This document shows positions 17,573-26,739 of a stretch of DNA of 64,000 nt, one piece after another (the first letter of the stretch is position 1; each line of letters begins with the position of its first letter). Position numbers and translations under genes: made by a program. The stretch covers positions 1-64,000 of the forward strand of contig NZ_QUOQ01000004.1 in assembly GCF_003704105.1 (NCBI RefSeq). The letters run 5' to 3'. This DNA comes from Brevundimonas lutea. Its GTDB lineage: Bacteria; Pseudomonadota; Alphaproteobacteria; Caulobacterales; Caulobacteraceae. The notes under the pieces were generated by a model. The model did no database searches. It was not told the origin of the DNA and was given only the letters and a program-made list of their open reading frames with translations.

Positions 17573-18918
17573 GCCGGCAGCCGCCGCGCGACCCGGATGA
17601 ACCGCCCGGTCAGTAGCGTCGCCGAAATCAGGCTGGCCACGATCACCGCCCAGACCATGCCGTCGACGCCCAGGCCGCCCTGGTGGCTGAGGACGTAGCC
17701 CAGAGGGAACATCACCGCCCCGTAGCTGAAGATGTGCATGATCGTCGGCCACCACACGTCGCCGGCCGATCGCACCGCCAGGGCTGCGACCACCTGAACA
17801 CCGTCCGCCACGAAGAACAGGGTGGCCAGGATCAGGGCCGGAACCGCCACCGCCAGCAGCGCCGTCTCCCGGGTATAGGCCCCGACCAGCAACGGAGCGG
17901 TCGGCCAGACGATCAGGCCGATCAGGGTGGCGATGCCCGCCACAGCGAACAGGCCGCAGGCGCCGGCCCGGATCACTCCGGCCCGGTCTTTGGCTCCGTA
18001 GGCGCGGCCAACCAGCACCGCCGTGGCCGAGCTCAATCCCATCGGCACCATGAAGACAATGGCCGAGATGTTCAGCACCACCGCCCAGGCGGAGGTCTCA
18101 AGCGCGCCCAGCTGGCCCGCGATCAGGGTCAGGCCGGAGAACGCACCCACCTCGATGAAGAAAGAAGCGCCTGTTCCATAGCCAATCTTGCGCTGTTCTC
18201 GGGCGGCCGCGGGGTCGCGCGGTGGCCGGGCGAAGACGCCAAGGGTCCGCGCTTCGGGCAGGCGCAGGATGAAGAGGATCAGGAAACCGGCCAGAGCCGC
18301 CCGCGCCCCGAAGGTGGCCCAGGCCGAGGCCGTCGCGCCATCCACCGGCAGGCCCGAGAGCCCCGGGACCAGCCACAGGTTCAGCGCCAGATTGATGCCG
18401 TTGGCGACCCACATGGCGATCATGCCGGGCTTGGGATGCCCCAGGGCCTCGAGGAAGAATAGCGCCGCCATCGAGACCAGGTAGAACGGCAGCGACAGGG
18501 AAAAGACGATCAGAGCCGGCCCCGCGCCCTCGCCCAGGCCGTCTTCCAGCCCGATCCGCGTCATGGCCCATGGCCCGGCCAGGGCCATGGCCAGACCGGC
18601 CGCGACGCCGATCTGTAGCGCATAGCTCAGGCCGCGCCTGAGCACCGCGCCGGCCTGTTCGCGGCGTCCCTCGCCGATCATGCGGGCGGTCATCACTTGG
18701 ACGCCCATCAGCAGGCCCACCGCCGTCGTCAGGACGATGGAGGTCGGGGCCCAGGCCAGGGAGTGATAGGCCAGCTCCACCCCCGAATGCCGCCCCACCA
18801 CGATGGCGTCGGTCAGGCCCATCACCATGATGCCCACACGCGACAGGATCACCGGCCAGGCAAGCTGGGCCAGTTCCTTCAGCGTGGCGCGGGTTTCGGG
18901 ACGGAAGACGGCGGTCAT
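17569..18918 (-). CDS. MATE family efflux transporter
   Basis: About 449 residues from ATG 18918; an in-frame GTG lies 9 bases upstream. Twelve hydrophobic segments in two related halves, beginning ETRATLKELAQLAWPVILSRVGIMVMGLTDAIVVGRHSG, the usual NorM-type opening. MATE proteins expel cationic drugs or metabolites using Na+ or H+ gradients. Monocistronic, with no nearby regulator except the BlaI-like gene upstream. Confidence 0.88.
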   Translation of the reverse strand: MTAVFRPETRATLKELAQLAWPVILSRVGIMVMGLTDAIVVGRHSGVELAYHSLAWAPTSIVLTTAVGLLMGVQVMTARMIGEGRREQAGAVLRRGLSYALQIGVAAGLAMALAGPWAMTRIGLEDGLGEGAGPALIVFSLSLPFYLVSMAALFFLEALGHPKPGMIAMWVANGINLALNLWLVPGLSGLPVDGATASAWATFGARAALAGFLILFILRLPEARTLGVFARPPRDPAAAREQRKIGYGTGASFFIEVGAFSGLTLIAGQLGALETSAWAVVLNISAIVFMVPMGLSSATAVLVGRAYGAKDRAGVIRAGACGLFAVAGIATLIGLIVWPTAPLLVGAYTRETALLAVAVPALILATLFFVADGVQVVAALAVRSAGDVWWPTIMHIFSYGAVMFPLGYVLSHQGGLGVDGMVWAVIVASLISATLLTGRFIRVARRLPA

Positions 18919-18974
18919 GACGGGCACGGAATGAGAGGGCCGCGCGAGGTGGCCGGTTTCCGCGCCGCCGTCAA

Positions 18975-19298
18975 TCAGACTGGCATCGCCCTGGCCCGGA
19001 GGTGCTCCGCCAGCGCCGCCGGATCCCCACCGAATAGCCGCGCGAGCAAGGCGTCGACCTCGGCGGTCACATAGGCGTCGCGGCTGAGCGCCGGATGGTA
19101 CCGCTGCCGGCCCTCGGCCTTGACCGAACGGACCGCCCCCTTCTTCATCAGCCGGTTCAGCAGGGTCTTGATGGTGGCGTCGCCCCAGGCCGAGCCGCGC
19201 CGAACCTCATCGATCAGATCGGCGAAGGACAGCGGCCCGCGCCGCCAGAGCGCGGCCATCACCACGCTCTCGGCCTCGGTGATGGCCGGCCCGGTCAG
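18975..19298 (-). CDS. BlaI/MecI/CopY family transcriptional regulator with a probable CTG start
   Basis: 107 residues. The winged-helix domain begins ITEAESVVMAALWRRGPLSFADLIDEV and continues DATIKTLLNRLMKKGAVRSVKAEGRQRYHPAL, matching BlaI repressors. The frame has no ATG, GTG or TTG close to the conserved start. A CTG at 19298-19296 overlaps the TGA of the preceding gene (CTGA) and gives the usual short lead of about 5 residues. BlaI repressors bind palindromes as dimers and are cleaved by a membrane sensor; no BlaR-type sensor is seen here. Confidence 0.82.
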   Translation of the reverse strand: MTGPAITEAESVVMAALWRRGPLSFADLIDEVRRGSAWGDATIKTLLNRLMKKGAVRSVKAEGRQRYHPALSRDAYVTAEVDALLARLFGGDPAALAEHLRARAMPV

Positions 19299-19684
19299 GA
19301 GCGCAACACCGCGCGATCGATGCGCGCCTCGACGATCCAGTTGCAGATCACCGCGATGAGGCCGGCGATCAGGCCTAACACGAACAGCAGCGCGCCCTCC
19401 GCGATCCCTGGAGCGAGCACGGGGTAGGACGGTTGCTCGCCGATGTTGGCGATGGCGATGTTGATGATCAGGACATTGTAGGCCGCGCCGAGAAGCCCGA
19501 TCAGCGGCCCACCCAATCGCAACGCCTGCAGAAAGGTCGAACCGCCTGTCAGAGTCTGGTCGGTCATGAGCTTGCGCACCGTCAGGCCGATCGCCGCCAG
19601 ACTGGCCGCGATCAGCAAGAGCATCATCAGCTTCATGGTCGGGTCCGCGTTGAGGAGAATATCCAACGTTGTCATAAGCGCCAC
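19295..19684 (-). CDS. Small MotA/TolQ/ExbB-like membrane protein
   Basis: 129 residues with three hydrophobic helices. The GLLGAAYNVLIINIAIANIG and IAEGALLFVLGLIAGLIAVICNWIVEARIDR segments resemble the last two helices of ExbB/MotA proton channel proteins, with a polar loop after the first helix. It is shorter than ExbB and has no ExbD partner here. Its stop codon overlaps the start of the BlaI-like gene, so the pair is one operon read from the palindromes at 19758-19793. Confidence 0.7.
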   Translation of the reverse strand: MALMTTLDILLNADPTMKLMMLLLIAASLAAIGLTVRKLMTDQTLTGGSTFLQALRLGGPLIGLLGAAYNVLIINIAIANIGEQPSYPVLAPGIAEGALLFVLGLIAGLIAVICNWIVEARIDRAVLRS

Positions 19685-19757
19685 CTTTTGCTTGGACCGA
19701 GGCGTCCGGCGCCCCTGGATCAGAGATGAGGGCGCACGCCATGCGTTCGCGTATGGC

Positions 19758-19793
19758 TTACGCCCGTAATCTTAGGAGATTACACGCGTAATC
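19758..19793 (-). promoter_or_regulatory. Tandem palindromes upstream of the ExbB-like/BlaI operon
   Basis: Three half-sites GTAATC (19766-19771), GATTAC (19778-19783) and GTAATC (19788-19793) form two overlapping perfect inverted repeats sharing the middle half-site. TTAC at 19759 with GTAA at 19766 makes a further partial one. They lie 75-110 bases before the ATG at 19684. Probable autoregulatory sites for the BlaI-like repressor, by inference. Confidence 0.6.
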
Positions 19794-19800
19794 TACGGCG

Positions 19801-20625
19801 TCAAGACGCGTCTGGAATCGCCTGTTTCAGTCGGCCCCCAACCCGGATCGGCTCCACCCGCGTGGCCAGTCCCGTCCGGTCGTCGGTCTCGACATAGACG
19901 CCGCAGATCGTGGCCGGCCCGTTTGCCGGAGCATAACGGCCGCCGGACAGGCGAGTGGTGAATCGGCGCAAGGGCTCTTCCTTGTCGTTGCCGATCACCG
20001 AGTCGTAGTCGCAGCAGCCGCCGGCGTCGGTCTGATAGGCGGTGCCGCCTGGCAGGATCTGGGCGTCGGCGGTGGGCACATGGGTGTGGGTGCCGACCAC
20101 CAGGCTGGCGCGGCCGTCGCAGAAGTGGCCCATGGCCATCTTCTCGCTTGTCACCTCGGCGTGCATGTCGACGATCACCGCGTCGGCGACCACGCCCAGC
20201 GGGGCGGTGTTCAGCTCGCGCTCTACCGCCGAGAAGGGGTCGTCCTGCGGGTCCATATGCACCCGCCCCAGCACATTGATCACCAGCACGCGCCGCCCGT
20301 CGGCCAGGGTGAAGACGTCGGCCCCCCGCCCCGGCGCGTCCATCAGTTTCGGATAGTTGGCCGGGCGGATCAGGCGCGGCTCCCGCACGATGTAGGTCAG
20401 GGCCTCGCGCTGGTCCCAGCTGTGGTTTCCCAGGGTCAGAACGTCGGCCCCGGCGTCATACAGCTCGCGCGCCGTGTTCTCGGTGATACCGAAGCCGCCC
20501 GCCGCGTTCTCGGCGTTGACCACCACGAAATCGAGTTTCAGGTCACGGCGCAGACCCGGCAGGTGATCGCTCAACCCGTCCCGGCCGGACTTGCCGACGA
20601 CGTCTCCGAAAAAGGCCAGTCTCAT
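19801..20625 (-). CDS. ymdB: YmdB-type metallophosphoesterase (TIGR00282 family)
   Basis: 274 residues. The metal-binding motifs run in order: MRLAFFGDVVGKSGR, VVNAENAAGGFGI, LGNHSWDQ, DMHAE and VGTHTHVPTAD. This is the pattern of the YmdB family, whose Bacillus member hydrolyses 2',3'-cyclic nucleotides. Length equals the family norm. The start codon overlaps the stop of the 5-FCL gene (TGATG), so both are co-translated. Confidence 0.92.
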   Translation of the reverse strand: MRLAFFGDVVGKSGRDGLSDHLPGLRRDLKLDFVVVNAENAAGGFGITENTARELYDAGADVLTLGNHSWDQREALTYIVREPRLIRPANYPKLMDAPGRGADVFTLADGRRVLVINVLGRVHMDPQDDPFSAVERELNTAPLGVVADAVIVDMHAEVTSEKMAMGHFCDGRASLVVGTHTHVPTADAQILPGGTAYQTDAGGCCDYDSVIGNDKEEPLRRFTTRLSGGRYAPANGPATICGVYVETDDRTGLATRVEPIRVGGRLKQAIPDAS

Positions 20626-21173
20626 CAGAAGGACCTATAGCCGGTCTCGGTCAGGACGCCATGCAGTCGGATGTCGTGGGCTTCGATCTCCAGGTGGCCG
20701 ACTTCCTGACCCGTATAGGCGACGCCAATCCGAACGATGTCCGGCAACGCCGCGAAGGTGCGATCGTAATAGCCACCGCCCTGCCCCAACCGCGCGCCCG
20801 TGGCGTCGAAGGCCAGCAGCGGGGTGAGGATCAGGTCGGGCGTCACGGTGTCGGACAGCGGCAAGGGCGCGGGCACGCCGGCCACGTCCATCTCCAGCGG
20901 CTCCCCCGGCGACCAGCGGCGAAAGATCATGGCGGCGTCGCGCTGGATGACCACCGGCAGACACAGCAACCGCCCCTGTGTGATCAGGGCCTGCGCCAGG
21001 ACGGCGGTGTTCATCTCCGACCCGATCGGCGCATAGACCGCCACCATTCCGCCGGGCGGCAGGGCGCCAGCATGGTCGGCGAGCCGCAGGGGCGCATCAG
21101 GGTCAAGCCCGGCCAGCCGCTTGCGCTCAGCCCGCATCCGGGCCCGGAGTTCCGATTTCTGAGGCGCGCTCAC
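20625..21173 (-). CDS. 5-formyltetrahydrofolate cyclo-ligase
   Basis: 182 residues from a GTG start. KSELRARMRAERKRL at the N-terminus and the ATP/folate site LLAFDATGARLGQGGGYYDR near residue 135 are diagnostic. It converts 5-formyl-THF to 5,10-methenyl-THF using ATP. It lies directly downstream of the 6S RNA gene, as in many proteobacteria where 6S RNA and this gene are co-transcribed. Confidence 0.93.
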   Translation of the reverse strand: MSAPQKSELRARMRAERKRLAGLDPDAPLRLADHAGALPPGGMVAVYAPIGSEMNTAVLAQALITQGRLLCLPVVIQRDAAMIFRRWSPGEPLEMDVAGVPAPLPLSDTVTPDLILTPLLAFDATGARLGQGGGYYDRTFAALPDIVRIGVAYTGQEVGHLEIEAHDIRLHGVLTETGYRSF

Positions 21174-21311
21174 CGTCTTCCGCTCAGACGACTACGGTTC
21201 GGACGCCTCGTCGCGCTCACGTAGCGAGCCGCCGCGCGGCGAGCGTTGGCGCCGGAACCGCGCCCGAGCAGCGGGGCTCCGCGAGGCGAGCGATAGCGCA
21301 CAGGAAGAGAA

Positions 21312-21487
21312 GGGTTGGCGGGAGCCGCGAGGACCGTTGAGGACTGTTCTATCCCCTCGACCTGGGTAGACCAGGTGGGCGCCGTGTGCCTGGGCCCTCG
21401 AGCCCAAACAGGGACAGCTCCCTTCGAGACGATTAAGGTCGCTGGGATGTGTCGCCTCCGACGTGAACCGCAGCTGTCCCGCCAAGG
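21312..21487 (-). ncRNA. ssrS: 6S RNA
   Basis: About 175 nt on the minus strand between zapA and the 5-FCL gene, the classic 6S location. Closing-stem strands TTGGCGGGA (21486-21478 on the minus strand) and TCCCGCCAA (21323-21315) are exact complements. The interior carries the typical alphaproteobacterial stretch with GCTGTCCCTGTTTGGG, GGGCCCAGGCACACGGCG and CACCTGG. The RNA mimics an open promoter and binds housekeeping RNA polymerase. Ends are estimated from the stem and promoter. Confidence 0.85.
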
Positions 21488-21490
21488 CGC

Positions 21491-21519
21491 AAGATAGGCC
21501 CGCCACCCCCCCTTCACAA
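21491..21519 (-). promoter_or_regulatory. Promoter of 6S RNA
   Basis: On the minus strand TTGTGA (21519-21514) and TATCTT (21496-21491) are separated by exactly 17 bases, and the 6S closing stem starts about 5 bases after the -10 element. Confidence 0.6.
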
Positions 21520-21674
21520 GCCGGTCCGGGAGGACGCCGTTCGCCTCACACGATTATCGTCGCGCCGTCGCCAACTTTGCGTATATGAATGTCCGCAGGC
21601 GGACGCGCGAGCTTTCGCTCTCCGAGGGGGTTCGGGCGACAGAGGTCCCCGTCCGGGCCTCCTCGGGCCATTCC
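21520..21674. other. Spacer between zapA and the 6S promoter, nothing recognised
   Basis: No start codon with family resemblance, repeat or strong terminator was seen. A run of C/G and a few short palindromes are not convincing. Confidence 0.4.
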
Positions 21675-22019
21675 CTACAAACTCGCGGCAAGGCGCTCGA
21701 TGCGCGCGGCTGCGGCGTTCAGAGCCTCGGCCAGACCCGGCTCGGCGCGGTCTTCGCGAGAGGTCTCTTCGACCGGATTATCCACCGACGCCTCGGCGGC
21801 ACGGCCCCCGGGCGCCAGCCGCGCCTCATGCAGTTCGTCGGCCAGGATCAGCGCCGCCATCAGGAACAGGCGGATGTCGCCGACCTGACCCACCTCGCCG
21901 GCCACGCGCTGCACATTGCCGTCGAACTGTCGGGCCAGCATGCGCACCCGCTCCTCCTGGCCGTCGGCGCAACCGATGGCATAGGGGCGCCCGTTGACCT
22001 CGATCGTCACCGTCGCCAT
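21675..22019 (-). CDS. zapA: Cell division protein ZapA
   Basis: 114 residues. The opening MATVTIEVNGRPYAIGCADGQEERVRMLARQFDGNVQRVA matches the ZapA N-terminal domain that binds FtsZ; the C-terminal part is a helical dimerisation region (LAEALNAAAARIERL). It supports bundling of FtsZ at the Z ring. Its start overlaps the stop of the DUF4164-type gene (TGATG at 22021-22017). Confidence 0.92.
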   Translation of the reverse strand: MATVTIEVNGRPYAIGCADGQEERVRMLARQFDGNVQRVAGEVGQVGDIRLFLMAALILADELHEARLAPGGRAAEASVDNPVEETSREDRAEPGLAEALNAAAARIERLAASL

Positions 22020-22306
22020 CAGCGCTGCTCCCCGGCCGCAGCCTCATCGGACGCCGTGTCCCCCTGCCCCATCGCCGTCCTCAGCGCCTCGGCCGCCTCG
22101 GCCAGCGCCGTCGCCGCGTCATTGGCGGCGGCCTCCAGTTCGGCCACCCGGTCGTCGGCGCGCGGATCGTGCGGGGTGCGAGCGAACAGGTCGTCGTCCG
22201 GCAGCGACGCGCGCGCCGGCGCGGCGATGCGGGCTCCCACCTTGCGTTCCAGCTCGGTGAGGGCGCGGTCCAGGCGAGTCTTGGCGGCTTGGGTGGCGTC
22301 GGCCAT
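22019..22306 (-). CDS. DUF4164-type coiled-coil protein
   Basis: 95 residues from ATG 22306; the longer frame upstream is unlikely because it overlaps the promoter of transketolase. Almost wholly helical, with heptad-like LDRALTELERKVGAR and RVAELEAAANDAATALAEAAEAL. It sits before zapA in many alphaproteobacteria. Function not established; a role in division is suggested only by the coupled zapA. Confidence 0.75.
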   Translation of the reverse strand: MADATQAAKTRLDRALTELERKVGARIAAPARASLPDDDLFARTPHDPRADDRVAELEAAANDAATALAEAAEALRTAMGQGDTASDEAAAGEQR

Positions 22307-22401
22307 TCGGCGCTTTCCTCCGGTCTGCGTATAGAACCCGCCCGCCCACTGGGGTAAAGCGGCCGCGCCCCCATTTCCAGCCGCAACCAAGGTGAATCGC
22401 C

Positions 22402-24393
22402 ATGGCCGCCCTCTTGCCCGGATCCAAGCCCAGCCCCCGCCGCATGGCGGACGCCATCCGGGTTCTGGCCATGGACGCGGTGGAAAAGGCCAAGAGCGGC
22501 CACCCCGGCATGCCGATGGGCATGGCCGATGTCGCCACCGAGCTCTTCTCCAAGCATCTGAAGTTCGACGCCTCGCACCCCGACTGGGCGGACCGGGACC
22601 GCTTCATCCTGTCAGCCGGTCACGGCTCGATGCTGATCTACGCCCTGTTGCATCTGACGGGCTACAAAGCCGCGACGCGCGACGAGCTGTCCAACTTCCG
22701 TCAATGGGGCGCCAGAACCGCCGGTCATCCTGAGTACGGCCACATGCCCGGTGTCGAAACCACCACCGGCCCCCTCGGCCAAGGGCTGGCCAATGCCGTC
22801 GGCTTCGCCCTCGCCGAGCGCCATCTGGCCGCCCGCTATGGGGAGACCTTGGTCGATCATCGCACCTGGGTCATCGCCGGCGACGGCTGCCTGATGGAGG
22901 GCGTCAGCCAGGAGGCCATCGGTCTGGCCGGCCGGTTGAAGCTGAACCGGCTGACCGTGCTGTGGGACGACAATTCGATCACCATCGACGGGGCGGTCTC
23001 GCTGTCGGATTCGACCGACCAGCTGGCGCGTTTCAAGGCTTCGGGCTGGGCGGTGCGCGCCATCGACGGCCACGACCAGGGCCAGATCCGCCGCGCCCTG
23101 AAATGGGCGACCAAACAGGACAAGCCGACCCTGATTGCCTGCAAGACGAAGATCGGGCGCGGCGCGGCGACCATGGAAGGCAGCCACAAGACACACGGCG
23201 CGGCCCTGGGCGCCGCCGAGATCGCCGCTACGCGCCTGGGCCTTAGCTGGGATCACGAGCCCTTCGACATCCCCGAGGATGTGGCCAAGGCCTGGAAGGC
23301 GGTCGGCCGTCGCGGCGCCAAGGCCCGCAAGGCCTGGGAGCAGCGGCTGGAGGCCCATCCCCAAGGCGACGACTTCACCCGCGCCATGGCCGGCGACCTG
23401 CCCGAGAACGCCTTCGAGCAGCTGGACGTCGGAATCACGGCCCTGATCGATTCCAAGCCCGCCCAGGCCACGCGCCAGTCTTCGGGCGCCGCGCTTGAGG
23501 CCGTCTTCCAGGCCATCCCCGAACTGATCGGCGGCTCGGCCGACCTGACCGGCTCAAACAACACCCTGGTGAAGGGTACCGAGACCCTGGACGCGCCCGA
23601 CTACGCCGGTCGCTACGTCAACTGGGGCATCCGCGAGCACGGCATGGCGGCGGCCATGAACGGCATGGCGCTGCACGGTGGGGTCATTCCCTATGCCGGC
23701 ACCTTCATGGTGTTCTCGGACTACAGCCGTCCGGCGATCCGCCTGGCGGCCCTGATGGGCATCCGCGTGGTCCACGTCCTGACCCACGATTCCATCGGCC
23801 TGGGCGAGGACGGCCCGACGCACCAGCCGGTCGAGCATCTGGCGGCCCTGCGCGCCATTCCCAACCTGAACGTCTTCCGCCCTGCCGATACGGTGGAGGC
23901 CTTCGAGTGCTGGAAGATCGCGCTGGAATCGAAGACCACGCCCTCGGCTCTGGCCCTGTCTCGTCAGAAAACCCCGGCGGTGCGCGTCACGGCCGCCTCG
24001 GAAAACCTGTCGGCGCGCGGCGCCTATGAGCTGAAGGCCGCCTCGGGCGAAGCCAAAGCCACGATCTTCGCCACCGGGACCGAGGTCGCCATCGCCCTTG
24101 CCGCCCAGACGCAGCTGGAGGCCGAAGGCGCGCCGACCCGCGTCGTCTCCGTGCCCAGCTTCGAGCGATTCGCCGCCCAGGACGCGGCCTACCGCCGCGA
24201 GGTCATCGCCCGAGACACGGCCCGCGTCGCTGTCGAGGCGGGCATCCGCCAGGGCTGGGACCGCTTCATCGGCGAGGACGGCGGTTTTGTGGGCATGACC
24301 GGCTTCGGCGCCAGCGCCCCCGCCGAAGTTCTCTACGAGAAGTTCGGCATCACCGCTGAAGCCGTGGTCCGCGAGGTCAAGGCGCGGCTCTGA
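22402..24393 (+). CDS. tkt: Transketolase
   Basis: 663 residues, standard length. [10 protein letters not shown] near residue 35, the thiamine-diphosphate motif [13 protein letters not shown] around residue 156, the pyrimidine-domain [12 protein letters not shown] and [15 protein letters not shown] are all intact. It moves two-carbon units between sugar phosphates in the pentose phosphate pathway. Divergent from the DUF4164-type gene. A pair of inverted GC-rich repeats lies directly downstream and may help stop transcription. Confidence 0.96.
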   Translation: MAALLPGSKPSPRRMADAIRVLAMDAVEKAKSGHPGMPMGMADVATELFSKHLKFDASHPDWADRDRFILSAGHGSMLIYALLHLTGYKAATRDELSNFRQWGARTAGHPEYGHMPGVETTTGPLGQGLANAVGFALAERHLAARYGETLVDHRTWVIAGDGCLMEGVSQEAIGLAGRLKLNRLTVLWDDNSITIDGAVSLSDSTDQLARFKASGWAVRAIDGHDQGQIRRALKWATKQDKPTLIACKTKIGRGAATMEGSHKTHGAALGAAEIAATRLGLSWDHEPFDIPEDVAKAWKAVGRRGAKARKAWEQRLEAHPQGDDFTRAMAGDLPENAFEQLDVGITALIDSKPAQATRQSSGAALEAVFQAIPELIGGSADLTGSNNTLVKGTETLDAPDYAGRYVNWGIREHGMAAAMNGMALHGGVIPYAGTFMVFSDYSRPAIRLAALMGIRVVHVLTHDSIGLGEDGPTHQPVEHLAALRAIPNLNVFRPADTVEAFECWKIALESKTTPSALALSRQKTPAVRVTAASENLSARGAYELKAASGEAKATIFATGTEVAIALAAQTQLEAEGAPTRVVSVPSFERFAAQDAAYRREVIARDTARVAVEAGIRQGWDRFIGEDGGFVGMTGFGASAPAEVLYEKFGITAEAVVREVKARL

Positions 24394-24399
24394 CCTTAT

Positions 24400-24540
24400 C
24401 CCTCCCCGTCAGGGGAGGGCAGTCGGCGCGCAGCGACGACGGGTGGGAGGGGCCGAAGATCGCGCGCGCTGAAGCTTCAGAGCTTTCAAGCGCCCCCACC
24501 CGGTCGCTGCGCGACCACCCCTCCCCCAGAGGGGAGGGAG
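24400..24540. repeat. Pair of inverted GC-rich palindromic repeats
   Basis: Two hairpins, CCCTCCCC-gtca-GGGGAGGG (24400-24419) and CTCCCC-caga-GGGGAG (24519-24538), are the ends of two related arms in opposite orientation. The left arm (24400-24454) and the reverse complement of the right arm (24491-24538) share CGCGCAGCGAC and GGGTGGG. The stretch lies between two convergent genes (tkt and the dehydrogenase), so it may also act as a bidirectional terminator. Confidence 0.7.
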
Positions 24541-24546
24541 ATTTCA

Positions 24547-25647
24547 TCACGCCGCAAGACGCTCGCGATCGGTCTTCTCGTCCAGCGCGGCCGAGATGCG
24601 GGCCTCGGCGATGGCGTCAGCGATCTCGTGGGTCGGGCGCTTTTCAGTGGCCGAGCGGTCCAGCACCTCTTCCAGCGTCTCCATCAGGCGGCTCAGCTTC
24701 TTCTCGACCCAGGCGGGGTCATAGGCGCCGCCGGTCTGGCGGGCCTTGAGCTCGGAGGCCACATTGATGATGCCGCCGCCGTTGACGACATAGTCCGGCG
24801 CATAGACGACGCCGCGCTCGAACAGCCTCTGGCCGATGTCCGGGGTAGCCAGCTGGTTGTTGGCGGCGCCGACCACGGCCTTGGCCGAAATCCGGTCCAG
24901 GGTCTGGGGGTTAAGCGTCGCGCCCAAGGCGCAGGGCGCATAGATGTCGGCCTTGACGTCATAGATAGCGTCCGGCGCCACGACCTCGGCGTTGGTGCGG
25001 GCCGCGACCTCGCTCAGCAGTTCCTGATTGACGTCGGTCAGCACCAGCTTGGCGCCCGCCTTGGCCAGCTTGTCGGCCAGGTATCCGCCGACATGCCCTA
25101 CGCCCTGCATCGCCACGGTCAGGCCGGTCAGGTCGTCCTGCTTCCACAGACGCTTCGCCACCACCAGGGTCGAGCGGAACACGCCCTCGGCGGTCACCGG
25201 GCTGGGATCGCCCGATCCCCAGGCGCCGTCCGACAGGCCGACGACATAGGGGGTCACCTTGCGCGCCTCGGCCACGTCGGCCACCGATACGCCGACGTCC
25301 TCGGCCGCATAGTAGCAGCCGCCCAGGGTGTGCACGGCGCGACCGAAGGCCTGGAACAGCTCCGGCGTCTTCTGGGTCTTGGAGTCGCCGATGATCACCG
25401 ATTTGCCGCCGCCCATCTCCAGATCGGCCACGGCGTTCTTGTAGCTCATGCCCTTGGACAGGCGCAGCACGTCCTCCAGCGCCTCGGCGGCCGAGCCGTA
25501 GTTCCACATGCGGGTGCCGCCGACGGCCGCGCCGCGCGCGGTGGAGTGGACGGCGATGATGGCCTTCAGGCCGGTCTTCTCGTCGAAGAAGGCGTGCACC
25601 CCCTCATGGTTCGAGAACGACGGCGAATCGAAAAGGGTCATGCTCAT
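24547..25647 (-). CDS. Glu/Leu/Phe/Val dehydrogenase, leucine dehydrogenase-like
   Basis: 366 residues from ATG 25647; 14 more codons are open upstream but not conserved-looking. Lys70 (MSYKNAV) and Lys82 (GGGKSVI) match the substrate-binding and catalytic lysines of leucine dehydrogenase. The Rossmann motif is GVGHVGGYLADKL; APCALGATLN and VVGAANNQL are family motifs. It deaminates a branched-chain or aromatic amino acid with NAD+, linking amino-acid breakdown to 2-oxo acids. Substrate specificity cannot be read. Confidence 0.9.
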   Translation of the reverse strand: MSMTLFDSPSFSNHEGVHAFFDEKTGLKAIIAVHSTARGAAVGGTRMWNYGSAAEALEDVLRLSKGMSYKNAVADLEMGGGKSVIIGDSKTQKTPELFQAFGRAVHTLGGCYYAAEDVGVSVADVAEARKVTPYVVGLSDGAWGSGDPSPVTAEGVFRSTLVVAKRLWKQDDLTGLTVAMQGVGHVGGYLADKLAKAGAKLVLTDVNQELLSEVAARTNAEVVAPDAIYDVKADIYAPCALGATLNPQTLDRISAKAVVGAANNQLATPDIGQRLFERGVVYAPDYVVNGGGIINVASELKARQTGGAYDPAWVEKKLSRLMETLEEVLDRSATEKRPTHEIADAIAEARISAALDEKTDRERLAA

Positions 25648-25731
25648 TGTGGGGCGCTTCCTGGCATTTTGTTCTATTGCGCGCGCCATACGCCGAAAAC
25701 GCGTTCGTCGGCAAGCTTCACCGTCGTCACC

Positions 25732-26739
25732 TTACCGGGAGCCGAGATCGTCCGGAATCGGGCCCGCGCCCGAGGGCAAGGCGGCGTCGGGATCGCGCAG
25801 GAAGGCGGCCGCGTCGGCGAACACGCGGTGCGCCTGAAGGTCGCGGTTCAGGATGTGATAGCCGTCCGGATACCAGGCGGTTCTCAGCGACGGCGGATCG
25901 CCCGCGCGCCGCAACGCCAGCGCCATCGGCCGCTTCTCGATGATGTCGTCAAGCGCGCCATAGGCCAGCAGGGTCGGGACGCGGAGCCGGCCCAGGTCGA
26001 GACTGGCGCTCTCCATCAGATCGACCAGGCCCGACAGGGTGTCGAACCGCGTGGCGCGGATCATCTTCGGATCGCGGCTCATGCGGCGCAACTCGGCGAT
26101 GTTATCGGTCGGCCGGATGTCGCGCACGGCGAAGTCCGGCGGCTCGGCGGCAAAGGCCCCGGCCACCCGTGCGGCGGCCCAAAGGGCGGAGCGATACAGC
26201 GCCGGCTGGCTGGACCAGCCCCACACGGCGGGGGCCAGCAGGAGCGCCCGATGCGCCTCCGGCGGCCGTGCCGACGCGAAGGCCGAGATAGCCACCGCCC
26301 CGCCCATGCTCTCCCCCGCGACGCCAAGGATCGCGTGCGGACGCACCGCCCGGATCAGGCTCACAGCCACGCGCAGATCCTGGACCATACGGGCCTCACC
26401 GGCCCAGACGCCCCGCCCCGGCGCGCCGCCGAAGCCGCGTTGGTCATAGGCCCAGGTCTCGATCCCCATCGCCGCCCAGGCGGGCCCCGCCCGGTGAAAC
26501 GACATGGCGTGGTCGTTCATTCCATGCAGCCCAAGCATCACGCCCCAGGGCTCGGCCGCGCCACGCCACACCCGAAAAGGCAACCGCGCCCCGTCGTCCA
26601 TGACCAGAGCATCGTCGTCGATCCACGCGCCCGGAAAATTCTCCGGCGGCGTCAGCGGCGCCTGCACCGCCAACGGCGCGCAAGCCCCGAGCCCGGCCAG
26701 GCCCAGCGAGGCCAGCAATCCGCGCCGTGACACCCTCAC
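25732..26739 (-). CDS. Alpha/beta hydrolase, probable Tat-exported lipoprotein
   Basis: 335 residues from GTG 26739, which overlaps the stop of the UDG gene (GTGA). The N-terminus VSRRGLLASLGLAGLGAC has a twin-Arg motif and a lipobox Cys, so it is likely folded, Tat-exported and lipid-modified. Serine hydrolase residues: GLHGMNDHAMSF near the oxyanion hole, nucleophile Ser in AGESMGG, Asp in GALDDIIE, His in PDGYHILNRD. Related to monoglyceride lipase/lysophospholipase proteins. Substrate not known. Confidence 0.85.
   Translation of the reverse strand: MRVSRRGLLASLGLAGLGACAPLAVQAPLTPPENFPGAWIDDDALVMDDGARLPFRVWRGAAEPWGVMLGLHGMNDHAMSFHRAGPAWAAMGIETWAYDQRGFGGAPGRGVWAGEARMVQDLRVAVSLIRAVRPHAILGVAGESMGGAVAISAFASARPPEAHRALLLAPAVWGWSSQPALYRSALWAAARVAGAFAAEPPDFAVRDIRPTDNIAELRRMSRDPKMIRATRFDTLSGLVDLMESASLDLGRLRVPTLLAYGALDDIIEKRPMALALRRAGDPPSLRTAWYPDGYHILNRDLQAHRVFADAAAFLRDPDAALPSGAGPIPDDLGSR

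Noticed and set aside
19301..19742. Longer version of the BlaI-type gene
   Set aside because: The upstream part is the shadow frame of the ExbB-like gene and does not look like protein.
24628..26730. 700-residue plus-strand frame
   Set aside because: Antisense to the dehydrogenase and hydrolase genes with shadow-type composition.
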